DNA of 64,000 nt from Alphaproteobacteria bacterium UBA4588 (GTDB lineage: Bacteria; Pseudomonadota; Alphaproteobacteria; Rhodobacterales; Rhodobacteraceae): assembly GCA_905182195.1 (NCBI GenBank), contig CAJJAW010000003.1:1-64000 (forward strand), in the 5' to 3' direction. Below the pieces are notes generated by a model. That model was not told where the DNA came from. It searched no databases and saw only the letters and a program-made list of their open reading frames with translations. Each line of letters opens with the position of its first letter. The first letter of the stretch is position 1. Positions 9,907 to 22,175 of this stretch are shown piece after piece. The position numbers and the translations under genes are program-made.

Positions 9907-10050
9907 TCATAAGCTAGGAATAAATAGGCCTACATAAAGCATTACTATAATAGCAAATGCTCCTATGGCATCTTTTACTGTTTCTTTGGCCTCTAGGCGG
10001 CGGGCATCTGCTGCGCGGTCAATGTGTTTGTTGGATAAGACATTTTTCAT
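9907..10050 (-). CDS. Putative SOS-induced 47-residue membrane protein
   Basis: I do not recognise this protein from any family. The frame encodes 47 residues. Residues 1-27 are charged and probably helical (KHIDRAADARRLEAKETVK), and residues 28-46 form a single membrane helix ending FIPSL, suggesting N-in orientation. Evidence that it is a gene: ATG preceded by GGGAG, a consensus TATAAT box, two LexA-type boxes upstream and an intrinsic terminator downstream. It sits directly after recG on the same strand. LexA-controlled single-helix proteins elsewhere include the Caulobacter division inhibitor SidA and the E. coli toxin TisB; either kind of role is possible here, but there is no sequence similarity I can claim. 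Confidence 0.75.
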   Translation of the reverse strand: MKNVLSNKHIDRAADARRLEAKETVKDAIGAFAIIVMLYVGLFIPSL

Positions 10051-10071
10051 TTTCTGCTCCCAATAATGTTT

Positions 10072-10086
10072 GTTCTTACTTTGTTC
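10072..10086 (-). promoter_or_regulatory. LexA (SOS) box 2 of the small membrane gene
   Basis: GTTC-N7-GTTC on the plus strand, which is GAAC-N7-GAAC on the minus strand, the alphaproteobacterial LexA operator. It lies 22 bases upstream of the ATG of the 47-residue gene. The same arrangement with 7-base spacer is found at the lexA promoter in this window (53119-53133). Confidence 0.8.
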
Positions 10087-10109
10087 TCACAGACCGCACA
10101 GTTTGTAAA

Positions 10110-10124
10110 GAACAAAATAAGAAC
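10110..10124 (-). promoter_or_regulatory. LexA (SOS) box 1 of the small membrane gene
   Basis: GAAC-N7-GAAC on the plus strand (GTTC-N7-GTTC when read with the gene). It begins directly after the -10 box, so a bound repressor would cover the transcription start. It lies 23 bases from box 2, in the opposite orientation. Confidence 0.8.
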
Positions 10125-10154
10125 ATTATAGAAGATAAAACTAACCTACTGAAA
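10125..10154 (-). promoter_or_regulatory. Promoter of the SOS small gene
   Basis: On the minus strand TATAAT, a perfect -10 match, is preceded after 18 bases by TTTCAG, a weak -35. The -35 lies inside the last codons of recG. Start of transcription would fall in LexA box 1, leaving an untranslated leader of about 65-70 bases. Confidence 0.65.
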
Positions 10155-12228
10155 TTAAACGAATAGATTTGTCTTGTTCCATTAACCAAAGTAACGTTCT
10201 AGCGGCTTTACCCCTAGGGCTGGTAAGGCTTGGATCACTTTGCAACAACATACGGGCGTCTTGATGGGCGATTGCCATCAAACTAGTTTGAACATCTAGG
10301 TCCGCCACTTTAAACTTTGGTAGGCCGGATTGAACTGTGCCTATCACATCCCCGGCACCACGCATTTTCAGATCTTCCTCAGCGATCCTAAACCCATCTT
10401 CGGTTTCACGCAGTATAGCCAGCCTTCGGTCACCAGACTCAGTTAACGGATGTTGATAAATCAGTAGACAGGTCGATGCAGCCTCGCCACGACCCACGCG
10501 ACCACGTAGCTGGTGTAACTGTGCCAAACCAAAATTTTCAGCGCGTTCAATCACCATGATAGTAGCATTGGGTATATCTACTCCCACCTCAATGACCGTA
10601 GTAGCCACTAAAACTTTAGTTTTGCCTGCTACAAAAGCCGCCATAGCGGCGTCCTTCTCAGCCGGTGTTAATTGTCCATGGACCAACCCAACGTGATCAT
10701 CACCGAAAGCCGCCCGCAATACTTTGAACCGCTCTGCTGCAGCGGTGAGGTCCATAAACTCACTTTCCTCCACTAAGGGACATACCCAATAAGCCTGTCG
10801 GCCTAAGCTAATAGCCGTTTTCAATTTAGTAATCACGTCAGGCAAGCGCGCAAGAGGCACAGCAGCGGTGATTATTGGTTTACGGCCGGGTGGTTTTTCA
10901 TCCAGAATTGACACATCCATATCGCCATAATGCGCCAACTCTAGAGAGCGTGGGATTGGAGTAGCAGTCATAGTAAGAACATCCACCTTGATGCCCTTCT
11001 CACCTAGAGCAAGACGTTGATTCACTCCAAAGCGATGCTGTTCGTCAATAATCGACAGGCGAAGATCATAAAATTCAACATCTTTCTGAAAAACTGCATG
11101 GGTGCCCACCAAGATGTTGATGTCACCAGAGCGTAAATCTGCCAGTTTTTGGCGCCGCACCGCATTCTTGTCTCGCCCAGTCAAAATCTCAAGCCGTACA
11201 CCGGCAAAGTCAGCCAACGGACGCAAACCTTCGAGATGCTGGCGCGCTAGGATTTCTGTGGGCGCCATCAAGACACCCTGGCCTCTGGCTTCAACCGCCT
11301 GCAGTAAAGCCATAAACCCAACTAAAGTTTTACCAGCACCCACATCACCCTGCAATAAACGGTTCATCCGCCGGGGACTGTCCATATCAGCACTAATCTC
11401 AGCAATAGCCCGCGATTGCGCACCAGTTGGCTTATAGGGAAGCTGGGCCAAGATTTTTCGTTTGCAAGCGCCCATCGCCCTCAGTCCTGCGCCCAATATT
11501 CATCCGCGCTTGGCTCCGCGCAATGGCTTTAGTCAGCTGATGCGCCAGAAATTCATCGTAAGCCAAACGCTCACGCGCTGGAGCCTGTGCAGAAATATCA
11601 AATGCTGCTTTCGGGCCGTGAGCAAATTGCAGCGCAATTTTGAATCTTGGCCAATGACGATCGCGAAGCAACGATGGCTCAATCCACTCATCAAGGTTGG
11701 GAACCCTAGTCAACGCTGCAGTAACCGCTTTCAGCATAACCTTAGGGCTTATCCCGGCAGTGAGCGGATAGACTGCCTCGAAGCTAGGAAGCGAGCTTTG
11801 TTGATCCAGAGGAAGAACATAATCCGGATGCACCATCTGCGTGCGATTATCAAAGGCCTCCAGCTTTCCTGAAATCAGCCGCTGCTCTCCAACAGGAAGT
11901 AACTTCTCAAGATAATCACCGCGGACATTAAAATAGATCAACTCAATAGTGGATTCTGCGTCCTCAACAATAATACGGTGAGGTTTGCCACGACTATGCG
12001 CCAAAATATGCTGTATAACGGTGACTTGCACCGTTATGATTATAGCCTTAGGTAGTCCTTGGACACTTGGGACAATCCGGCGGTCCACCACTGAATGGGG
12101 CAAAGTAAATATCAAATCGCGTGGTTTGGAAATTTTGAGAGTTTCAAAAGCGGTCGTAGTTTTTTCACCCACGCCTGGTAAACTAGTGAGGTCGGAAAAC
12201 AACGGGAACAGGATTTCAGGACGGCAGT

Positions 12229-12232
<4 letters not shown>
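10141..12232 (-). CDS. recG: ATP-dependent DNA helicase RecG, one frameshift
   Basis: RecG reverses stalled replication forks and branch-migrates Holliday junctions. The two frames together give about 697 residues, the expected size. The first part (to about 11460) is the wedge/OB domain, opening FSDLTSLPGVGEKT. The second holds the helicase core: PTGAQSRA, QGDVGAGKT (Walker A), DEQHRFG (DEQH box, motif II), TATPIPR and RGRVGRG. The frame breaks near 11455-11463 at a run of five A. Nothing is missing between the parts, so a single base was gained or lost. The start overlaps the end of ligA by 4 bases. It is either inactivated or misread; read-level data would decide. Confidence 0.88.
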
Positions 12233-14743
<2,511 letters not shown>

Positions 14744-15880
14744 ATGCCCAATGATTTTCCAGTAAATTCTCTTGGCTTTGCCAAGGCCCCAAGAGACACG
14801 CGTGTAGTAGTGGCAATGTCTGGCGGAGTTGACAGCTCAGTTGTGGCCGCTGAATTGGCACAACAAGGCTATGACGTGGTTGGTATTACCCTACAACTGT
14901 ATGACCACGGCGCTGCCTTGGCTAAAAAAGGTGCATGCTGCGCTGGCCGTGATATCCATGACGCGCGTCGCGTGGCGGAAGATTTAAATTTTCCCCATTA
15001 CGTGTTGGATTATGAGAACAGGTTTCGCGAAGCGGTAATCGACGATTTTGCAGAAAGCTATTTAGCCGGCGCTACACCAGTGCCATGCATTCGCTGCAAC
15101 GAGCGTGTGAAGTTTAAAGACCTATTGCAAACAGCTAAGGATCTGGATGCAGACTGCATGGCAACTGGGCATTATATCCAGCGCAAATCTGGCCCATTAG
15201 GCGCAGAGTTGCATATGGCTGCTGATCACCAGCGCGATCAAAGTTATTTTTTATTTTCTACCACTAAGGAGCAACTTGATTACCTGCGGTTTCCCCTTGG
15301 TCACCTGACTTCCAAAGCCGAAACCCGCGCCTTGGCCATCAAATATGGTCTAGGAGTCGCAGATAAGCCAGACAGCCAAGATATTTGCTTTGTGCCCGAT
15401 GGAAATTATGCAGCTGTTATCGAAAAGCTGCACCCTGGCTCAGCACAACCTGGTGATATAGTCGATCAACAAGGAAATGCTTTAGGCAGGCATAATGGTA
15501 TAATTCATTACACCATAGGCCAGCGTCGCGGCTTGGGTATTGGTGGACTAACAGACCCTATTTACGTGGTCAGACTAGATATTGATCGCAAGCAGGTGAT
15601 AGTGGGGCCCAAAGAATTATTGGCCACAAGGCAAGTACCACTCAAAGAAGTTAATTGGCTGGGAGATCAGCCTATTACCTCTCAAACTGAATGGAAAATT
15701 TCTGCCAAGGTGCGCTCCACTCGCCCCCCCAAAGACGCCATCTTGCGCCCAATTTCAGATACGGAAGCGGTGGTTGAGTTGATGATGGCCGAAGAAGGTG
15801 TGGCTCCAGGCCAAGCTTGCGTATTTTATAATCCTAATAGCAACCGAGTTTTAGGTGGCGGCTGGATCAAAAGAGGCTAA
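14744..15880 (+). CDS. mnmA: tRNA-specific 2-thiouridylase MnmA
   Basis: MnmA thiolates the wobble uridine 34 of tRNA-Lys, Glu and Gln, activating it with ATP and receiving sulfur as persulfide. The 378-residue protein has the PP-loop AMSGGVDSS (residues 25-32). Its two catalytic cysteines are in [11 protein letters not shown] and DICFVPDG. The C-terminal barrel domain ([11 protein letters not shown] onward) is complete. The ATG at 14744 was chosen over upstream frame positions because the protein then begins about 20 residues before the first beta strand, as in relatives. It converges with lpxB with a 4-base overlap. Confidence 0.95.
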   Translation: MPNDFPVNSLGFAKAPRDTRVVVAMSGGVDSSVVAAELAQQGYDVVGITLQLYDHGAALAKKGACCAGRDIHDARRVAEDLNFPHYVLDYENRFREAVIDDFAESYLAGATPVPCIRCNERVKFKDLLQTAKDLDADCMATGHYIQRKSGPLGAELHMAADHQRDQSYFLFSTTKEQLDYLRFPLGHLTSKAETRALAIKYGLGVADKPDSQDICFVPDGNYAAVIEKLHPGSAQPGDIVDQQGNALGRHNGIIHYTIGQRRGLGIGGLTDPIYVVRLDIDRKQVIVGPKELLATRQVPLKEVNWLGDQPITSQTEWKISAKVRSTRPPKDAILRPISDTEAVVELMMAEEGVAPGQACVFYNPNSNRVLGGGWIKRG

Positions 15881-17027
15881 AGCCGCGCTAATAGTGCTTT
15901 TGCAGCGCGGTCTGCAAGCGCAGTATCTCCACTTCCTAGCAACTCCATCGTTCTTTGCATGGCATGGTCCTGCGCGTGTGGATCTTCCAATAATTTAATC
16001 AATGCAGTAGCGAGTAAATCAGCCCTGCAATATTTTCCAATAAATTCTGGTACATCGCGTGTCTCTGCTACTAAATTAACTAAAGTAACAGTATCCACAC
16101 GTAGCATGGCGCCAATGATTAAGCGTGATAATAGCCCTAAATTATAAGCAATCACCATCGGCGTTCCAACTGCCGCCAGTTCGAGCGAAACTGTACCAGA
16201 CGCAGCCAAAGCTGCTTTTGCAGCTGAAAATGCTACAAAACGCTGCTCTGCGGCCTCATTTGCACTCAGACCCTCACCTGTAACTACAAAGCAATCTTGG
16301 GACAAAATTTGAATATGGTCTCTGACAAGCGCCGCCAGATGCGGTAATGTTGGGAAAATTAACTGCATGCTGGCAAAATCTGGTTGTGAAAGCGTATTAC
16401 AAAAAATAGGTAAAAGACGCTGTATTTCAGAACGGCGAGATCCCGGCAAAATAACGAGGGCTGGACGGTTTGGTCGAGCCCTATCAGCTCTTGAAACTCG
16501 GAAACCTGTTCTGATGATACCTTTGGTACTGCTGCTATGGGATGCCCCACAAAGTCACAATCCATACCTTCAGCCCTGATGTAGGCGGGCTCAAACGGAA
16601 ATAAAGCTAAAACATGGTCGATGAAGCCTGCCATTCTTTTTGCGCGGTTTGGCCGCCAAGCCCAAACAGTAGGCGCTACATAATGCACAGTTCTAACGAG
16701 TGGATCGGATTTACGCACCGTCTCGGCTACGCGCAGACAGAAATCTGGGCTGTCTATAGTGATCAAGACATCTGGTTTGAATTTGAGCACGGCCGCAACT
16801 GTTTGGGACAACCGTCGCTTTAGTCCCCTATATTTTGGCAGTATTTCAGAAACGCCCATGACAGAGAGTTCAGACATATCAAACAAGCTCTTTATGCCAT
16901 GGGACTGCATTTCTGGCCCAGCCACTCCTTGAAATTCTATTTCTGGAATATTTAGACACAGCCCCTTAATCAAGGCTGCTCCCAACCTATCGCCAGAGGC
17001 TTCGCCTGCAACCATAAAAATTTTCAC
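15877..17027 (-). CDS. lpxB: Lipid-A-disaccharide synthase LpxB, one frameshift
   Basis: LpxB joins UDP-2,3-diacylglucosamine and lipid X to form the lipid A disaccharide at the inner membrane. The N-terminal frame (from 17027) starts [15 protein letters not shown] and holds [10 protein letters not shown]. The second begins at [11 protein letters not shown] and runs to the end with [11 protein letters not shown]. The frame breaks near 16460-16470; restoring one base in a C run gives the normal sequence [12 protein letters not shown]. Total length would be 383 residues, normal for LpxB. It is last in the lpxA-lpxI-lpxB cluster and overlaps lpxI by 4 bases. Lipid A genes are usually essential, so sequence error is the likelier cause. 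Confidence 0.9.
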
Positions 17028-17824
17028 AGTGGGACCTCACAGACCCAAATAAACAAATCCAATCGATCGGCTTCGGCAATCACATCCGCCACATCCAATA
17101 CCAAAACTCCGGCATGCGCTATCACGATCCCACTTAGGCCCGCTTCTTTGACTTTCTGACAGGTTTCCGGACCTATGCAGGGTAGATCAAACCGCCGGTC
17201 TTGAGCTATTTTAGGCGCCTTAAACAACACTCCACCCAATGGCCAAGAACCAACACGTTCTGTTAACGAATTAAGCATCCAATCGGTGCCTCCATAGGCC
17301 TCCATCGCTAACACTTGCCCGTTTGCAATAGCGCACGCTTGCCCAACATCCAAATTAGACACACCGGCAATAATCGCGTGCCCTCGAGTAGCATCCGTGT
17401 GATCTTGCAGTGTTGGCAAACGCTTGGTTAAAACACCTACTGGAGGCAATAAATCAGGTACAATATCGTCGGCCCCTATTACGTCAAACCCCGCCTGTTC
17501 AAAAATTTCTATCATAACTCTTAAAGCACCGTCATCCCCTTTAGCCATCGCCTCTGAAATGCTGGCTGCCAAAGGTTGCGTGAACTCATCAATAAGTGTT
17601 GAATTAATATCTGGTCGTCGTATCCCACCTGCAAAGCACACCGTGGTAACCTCACGCTGATTGAGCAGATCTAAAAGCGTTCCAAGAGTTTCCAAGCGAA
17701 AGTTTATATCAGGGACCAACTCATCAGGTTGAAATTGGGTAAGGGAGACTATTAATGGACGCATATAACAGTTTTTTACAATCCGCGTCGGGAGTGCTCC
17801 CTGACCACATATTAGTGCCAACAT
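17024..17824 (-). CDS. lpxI: UDP-2,3-diacylglucosamine diphosphatase LpxI
   Basis: LpxI cleaves UDP-2,3-diacylglucosamine to lipid X and UMP, replacing the unrelated LpxH in many alphaproteobacteria. The 266-residue protein fits the DUF1009/LpxI family: LALICGQGALP at the start, VCFAGGIRRPD, and the C-terminal LPCIGPETCQKVKEAGLSGI. Position between lpxA and lpxB supports the call: it starts 4 bases after lpxA ends and overlaps the lpxB start by 4. Confidence 0.94.
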   Translation of the reverse strand: MLALICGQGALPTRIVKNCYMRPLIVSLTQFQPDELVPDINFRLETLGTLLDLLNQREVTTVCFAGGIRRPDINSTLIDEFTQPLAASISEAMAKGDDGALRVMIEIFEQAGFDVIGADDIVPDLLPPVGVLTKRLPTLQDHTDATRGHAIIAGVSNLDVGQACAIANGQVLAMEAYGGTDWMLNSLTERVGSWPLGGVLFKAPKIAQDRRFDLPCIGPETCQKVKEAGLSGIVIAHAGVLVLDVADVIAEADRLDLFIWVCEVPL

Positions 17825-17828
17825 CCGA

Positions 17829-18626
17829 TCAGCCCGGCGTTAGGAATGAACGGCCACTATCGCCCATCACAAAATCAACAATTTCTTGCACGTAGGCGCT
17901 ATCAGTTTCTTCACCCAAACGTTTAGCACGATCTTGAAAAGCACCTTCACCCTGCGCCAACATCTGAAACGCAGCTCGCAAAGAGGTGATATCTACGCGA
18001 TCAACCCCACGGCGTTTAAGACCTACCAAATTTAAACCATCTAATTGTCCTCGCGGTCCTTGTACCAAACCGTAGGGGATCACGTCGTTTGCAACCATTG
18101 TAACCGCCCCAACAATTGCTCCCTTACCAAGGCGTACAAACTGATGCACACCACATAGCCCACCAACAATCACGTCGTCCTCAATCACAACATGGCCAGC
18201 AATAGCTGCAGAATTCACTATGATGATCCTATCCGAAAGACGGGCATCATGTGCTATATGACAGCCTGCCATAAATAAGCAATCGTCACCAATTGATGTT
18301 AGGCCGCCACCACCCTGCGTCCCTAAATTAATTGTGACATGTTCGCGAATAGTGTTGCGCTGACCTATTACCAGTGCTGTATTTTCTCCATTAAACTTCA
18401 AATCCTGTGGAATTTCGCCAATTACTGCAAACGAAAATATCTTAGAGTCAGACCCAATTTTGGTCTGCCCCTTAATCACCACATGCGAGGCACAACTCAC
18501 ATTTTGAGCCAACTGCACACTAGGCCCTATCCAACAGAAAGGACCAATTTTGCTGCCTGCTCCAATAGAGGCACCCTCTTCAATAACAGCCGAAGGATGG
18601 ATGTCTGCTGAATGATGGATGCTCAC
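17829..18626 (-). CDS. lpxA: Acyl-ACP--UDP-N-acetylglucosamine O-acyltransferase LpxA
   Basis: LpxA makes the first acylation of UDP-GlcNAc in lipid A synthesis. The 265-residue protein is a left-handed beta helix with clear hexapeptide repeats ([20 protein letters not shown] onward, to about residue 190) and an alpha-helical C-terminal part. The catalytic histidine lies in [11 protein letters not shown]. The start overlaps fabZ by 4 bases. The tail LTPG is short but the overall length is normal. Confidence 0.95.
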   Translation of the reverse strand: MSIHHSADIHPSAVIEEGASIGAGSKIGPFCWIGPSVQLAQNVSCASHVVIKGQTKIGSDSKIFSFAVIGEIPQDLKFNGENTALVIGQRNTIREHVTINLGTQGGGGLTSIGDDCLFMAGCHIAHDARLSDRIIIVNSAAIAGHVVIEDDVIVGGLCGVHQFVRLGKGAIVGAVTMVANDVIPYGLVQGPRGQLDGLNLVGLKRRGVDRVDITSLRAAFQMLAQGEGAFQDRAKRLGEETDSAYVQEIVDFVMGDSGRSFLTPG

Positions 18627-19087
18627 TTAAGTTTCTCCGGTATATCCATCATGGCGGTAAACTCGGCTTCAGCAGCCATTTCACCGTTTACCAAGCCACG
18701 TCCTTTGAATTTCCAAATTTTAGACCCGCCACCACGTAGTGTTTCTATATGTAATTCCAGAACGTCTCCTGGTGTAACTTTACGGCGAAATTTGCATCTG
18801 TCGATAGCCATGAAATAAATCAACAAATTTCTGTTGGCAAGTTCATGGGTCACGCCAACCATAACAGCTGCTGTTTGTGCCAAAGCTTCGACGATTGTTA
18901 CCCCCGGCATTATTGGTGTACCAGGGAAGTGGCCCTGAAAATGAGGTTCGTTCATTGTCACGTTTTTGATACCTCGTGCAGACTTTACTCCATCAATATC
19001 TTCCACCCGGTCCACTAATAAAAATGGGTAGCGATGCGGTAAAATCGCCTGGATGAGTTGAATATCTGCACTTGCTAATTCTGTCAT
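18623..19087 (-). CDS. fabZ: 3-hydroxyacyl-ACP dehydratase FabZ
   Basis: FabZ dehydrates 3-hydroxyacyl-ACP in fatty acid elongation and competes with LpxA for hydroxyacyl-ACP, which fits its place beside lpxA. The 154-residue hotdog protein has the signature [13 protein letters not shown] and the catalytic histidine in [15 protein letters not shown]. The ATG at 19087 was chosen because AAGGAA lies 8 bases upstream; the frame opens 32 codons earlier without support. Confidence 0.95.
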   Translation of the reverse strand: MTELASADIQLIQAILPHRYPFLLVDRVEDIDGVKSARGIKNVTMNEPHFQGHFPGTPIMPGVTIVEALAQTAAVMVGVTHELANRNLLIYFMAIDRCKFRRKVTPGDVLELHIETLRGGGSKIWKFKGRGLVNGEMAAEAEFTAMMDIPEKLK

Positions 19088-19145
19088 GTGTCTGTTCCTT
19101 GATTGCGCCACAGTTAGCACGCCCAACAATCTGGTGAAAGAATTG

Positions 19146-19715
19146 CTAGTCTTGCCGGTCGGTTTCTTTGATGTTTTGGTCAACCAGAAACGCTTGATCT
19201 ACCCGCTCTACTAATAAATTTGTAATATCAATGGCATCATTGCTACGAACCACAGAATTTTTCTCTAAAATAGCGGTTGCGTTAAATTCTAGCATCAACT
19301 CATCAAAAAAACTATCAATCCGCCGAAAAAACATTGGTTTTAAAAGATTAAAGCTCTCTTCAACCAGCCTAATTTTTTCTAGCCTAGTTTTTCTAATTTC
19401 TTGCACCTTCATGTCAAACGCATCCGCAGCAACAGCAAATTCTTCCTGTGATAAATTAGTGCGGTCTGCTGTTAATTGGATTTCTTCATCTTTAAGACGA
19501 TTCAAAATAACTTTATTTTCCTCGTTGAAAGACTGGTTTTCAGAATTAAATGCATCGCGCATAGATTCGCCAAATCTGGAGGTTTTGTATGCCCGTTCTA
19601 AATCTACCACTAATATTCCTGAGGATTGCGCAGCTGCAGGCTGAGAAAACGTTATCAAAAGACAAGTCAAATAAACAAGACTGACATTTATCCTGAGCCA
19701 AAGCATCGTAATCAA
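19146..19715 (-). CDS. OmpH/Skp-family periplasmic chaperone
   Basis: A 189-residue protein with an N-terminal signal peptide (hydrophobic residues 9-24, cleavage expected after AAAQ), followed by the OmpH/Skp pattern [16 protein letters not shown] and a long charged coiled-coil region (about 60-130). Skp binds unfolded outer-membrane proteins in the periplasm and hands them to BamA. It directly follows bamA with a 4-base overlap, as usual. The C-terminal 40 residues end in a charged tail. Confidence 0.88.
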   Translation of the reverse strand: MITMLWLRINVSLVYLTCLLITFSQPAAAQSSGILVVDLERAYKTSRFGESMRDAFNSENQSFNEENKVILNRLKDEEIQLTADRTNLSQEEFAVAADAFDMKVQEIRKTRLEKIRLVEESFNLLKPMFFRRIDSFFDELMLEFNATAILEKNSVVRSNDAIDITNLLVERVDQAFLVDQNIKETDRQD

Positions 19716-22063
19716 AACGAGGTCGATACAGTCAGATCAAATGACTGTTCTACATCGCCAGGTGCTTTTTTCACAGCATCACTCCAATTAAACCGCAACG
19801 GACCAATGGGTGTTGTCCAAAAGATAGATACCCCAGCAACAGCGCGTAAGGTAAAATCATCATAAAGTACCTGGCTCGGTGTCGACGCGTTAGCCGCTGT
19901 AGTTAATGACGAGGCATCCAATCCCCAAACAGAACCAGCATCAAAAAAAGCACCTAACTCAATTCCGTACTCTTCAGGCAAGCCAAGAGGAGATTTTGAT
20001 TCAAATCGTGCGACAGCATAATAGTTACCCCCTAGACCATCATCTATTAGGGGGGACCCTAAAACATTTTTCTCTCGGGGACCCAAACCACCTGCAGCAA
20101 ATCCGCGGAACAAGTTATTGCCCAAAAAGTATCGGTCAGTTACACGGCTAGAGCTGCTACTATCAAATAGCAAAGCACCAAAGTCAAATATTCCTGTTAG
20201 TTTAACATCTTCATTCAACACATAAGTTTCCCCACCCAATTTCATATTAGTGCGTAGGAACGGGTCTTTTCCGGTAAACGCAAAGTCTTGTCCAAATTTA
20301 ATGAAAGTTCCGGCCTTGGGGTTTAAGCCTGTTCGGCGATTATCAAATGAATATGAATAACCCAACCCGAAATCAGACCTTCTACCTTGTAAAGCCTCAT
20401 TTAAAATAATGTTTGATCCTGTAGTGACATCGGAAATAAGTTCTGATTCCCAGAAAACTTTAAGGCCAAGAGCTTCTGTTTTACTAATAGGAAACCCTAA
20501 AACGGAAGAAGTATTTAAAGAATCGGTATCATATTTAGCATTGTTGCTATCTGTACGCTGGTATTCAAAATTCAAATTCAAGGCAATATCCCGGGCCAAT
20601 GCCGCTGGCTCTTGGAAGGAAAAGCTAAGTTTTTTAGTTTCAGATGTAGTATTAATTGAAGCATTGGTAGCCTGCCCTCGTCCAAGAAAATTACTTTCCC
20701 TAAAACTTGCAACTAGGCCAACCCCGTTAGAAGAATTATAGTTGGCCCCAAAACTTAAGCTACCAGTAGGTTTTTCAGTTACAGTAACATCTAAAATTCT
20801 TTGATTTAAAAATGAACCTTCACGCGTACTCACGTCAACGTCGCCAAAAAAACCAAGAGCACGAATTCGTTCTGCACTTGCACGGATTTCGCGTGGATTA
20901 AGCGCATCACCCTCAACAATCTTAAACTGTCGACGGATCACCCTATCCGATGTCGTTGTGTTTCCTGAAATATCTATCCGTTCCACGAAAACTCGTGGCC
21001 CACGGGACACAATAAAATCAATGTCTAAGGTCAAACCAGCGTCGTTGCGCATTACCCGCGGTTCAACTCTTGCAAAATCCAAGCCTAGCTCAAGTGCCAA
21101 CCGCTCCATTCGAACAATCGAATTTTCAACCACTTCAGGTGAAAAGATTTCGCCTTTTTCAGCTTTTACTGCGCGTTTAAATAATTGTGGATCTATATCA
21201 GATAAACTTGTTGAGGTTGTAATTTGACCAAATTTATATTGCTGCCCCTCTTGGACGTGAAAGGTTACAAAAAATGAATCCTTAGTTTTTGATAATTCTG
21301 AGTTTACGGATAAAGTTTGAAAGTCTACATAACCACGCGAGTTGTAAAAATCCTTCAAAATCTGCTGGTCAAATTCTATACGATCTTCGATCAGAGTATC
21401 CCGCTGGACCAACAATCGAAACAAACCTGCCTGCTTAGTCCCTAAAATACGGCGCAGGCGACTGTCAGAAAACATGCGGTTCCCTACGAAGGAAATACGT
21501 TCGATTTCAACAACACCTCCTTCAATAATTTCAAAAACAATATCTACACGGTTATCTGTCCGGCGAATAATACGCGGCTCTACACTGGCTGAAATATGGC
21601 CTCGGTTAGCGTAAGTAGCTGTTATAGAATTTGTGTCATCACTAACTTGGCTAGCAGAATAAACCCGCCTTGGAGACGTCCGGACCAGGTTCTTCAATTC
21701 AGTTTCGTCTAAGAGTTTGTTGCCCTCAAATGTGACTACATTTACCGTAGGGAACTCAACAACGTTTATTATTAGCGTCGTTCCCTTAAACTCTGCAGCG
21801 ACTGATTCAAAAAGCTCCGAATCCCGAACCAATTGTATCGCATCATTAACATCGCCAACACTTAAAACACTGCCCTCCTTAATGCCAGAAAATGACTGGA
21901 TTGTGGCAGCTTCAATCCTGCGATTACCCTCAATCATTAGGGAAGATATTTTAAATTCCTGCGCATGCGCAATTTGGAAAAAACAGACTACAAAAAGAGC
22001 CCCGCCAAAAAGACAGCTTAGGAGATCAACAACTTTAATTCTTATGGCTCCAAATAACTTCAT
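19712..22063 (-). CDS. bamA: Outer-membrane protein assembly factor BamA
   Basis: BamA inserts beta-barrel proteins into the outer membrane. The 783-residue protein has a signal peptide (to about IAHAQ), five periplasmic POTRA domains (motifs such as IEGNRRIEAATI and FVGNRMFSDSRLR) and a C-terminal barrel. LFRGFAAGGLGPRE is the conserved loop-6 VRGF-type motif (here FRGF), and the chain ends in phenylalanine, the outer-membrane signature. I chose the ATG at 22063 with GGGGG upstream over a start five codons earlier. It lies between rseP and the Skp-like gene. Confidence 0.96.
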   Translation of the reverse strand: MKLFGAIRIKVVDLLSCLFGGALFVVCFFQIAHAQEFKISSLMIEGNRRIEAATIQSFSGIKEGSVLSVGDVNDAIQLVRDSELFESVAAEFKGTTLIINVVEFPTVNVVTFEGNKLLDETELKNLVRTSPRRVYSASQVSDDTNSITATYANRGHISASVEPRIIRRTDNRVDIVFEIIEGGVVEIERISFVGNRMFSDSRLRRILGTKQAGLFRLLVQRDTLIEDRIEFDQQILKDFYNSRGYVDFQTLSVNSELSKTKDSFFVTFHVQEGQQYKFGQITTSTSLSDIDPQLFKRAVKAEKGEIFSPEVVENSIVRMERLALELGLDFARVEPRVMRNDAGLTLDIDFIVSRGPRVFVERIDISGNTTTSDRVIRRQFKIVEGDALNPREIRASAERIRALGFFGDVDVSTREGSFLNQRILDVTVTEKPTGSLSFGANYNSSNGVGLVASFRESNFLGRGQATNASINTTSETKKLSFSFQEPAALARDIALNLNFEYQRTDSNNAKYDTDSLNTSSVLGFPISKTEALGLKVFWESELISDVTTGSNIILNEALQGRRSDFGLGYSYSFDNRRTGLNPKAGTFIKFGQDFAFTGKDPFLRTNMKLGGETYVLNEDVKLTGIFDFGALLFDSSSSSRVTDRYFLGNNLFRGFAAGGLGPREKNVLGSPLIDDGLGGNYYAVARFESKSPLGLPEEYGIELGAFFDAGSVWGLDASSLTTAANASTPSQVLYDDFTLRAVAGVSIFWTTPIGPLRFNWSDAVKKAPGDVEQSFDLTVSTSF

Positions 22064-22175
22064 CACATCGGCCCCCAAGTATTGGTATGCATAATTTCAA
22101 AAGAACTTACCCCGTCGCCACGGACGTGTCAAAACCAACTACAGTCTAAAGGCCCTAATTTAGCTTTGATTTTAA

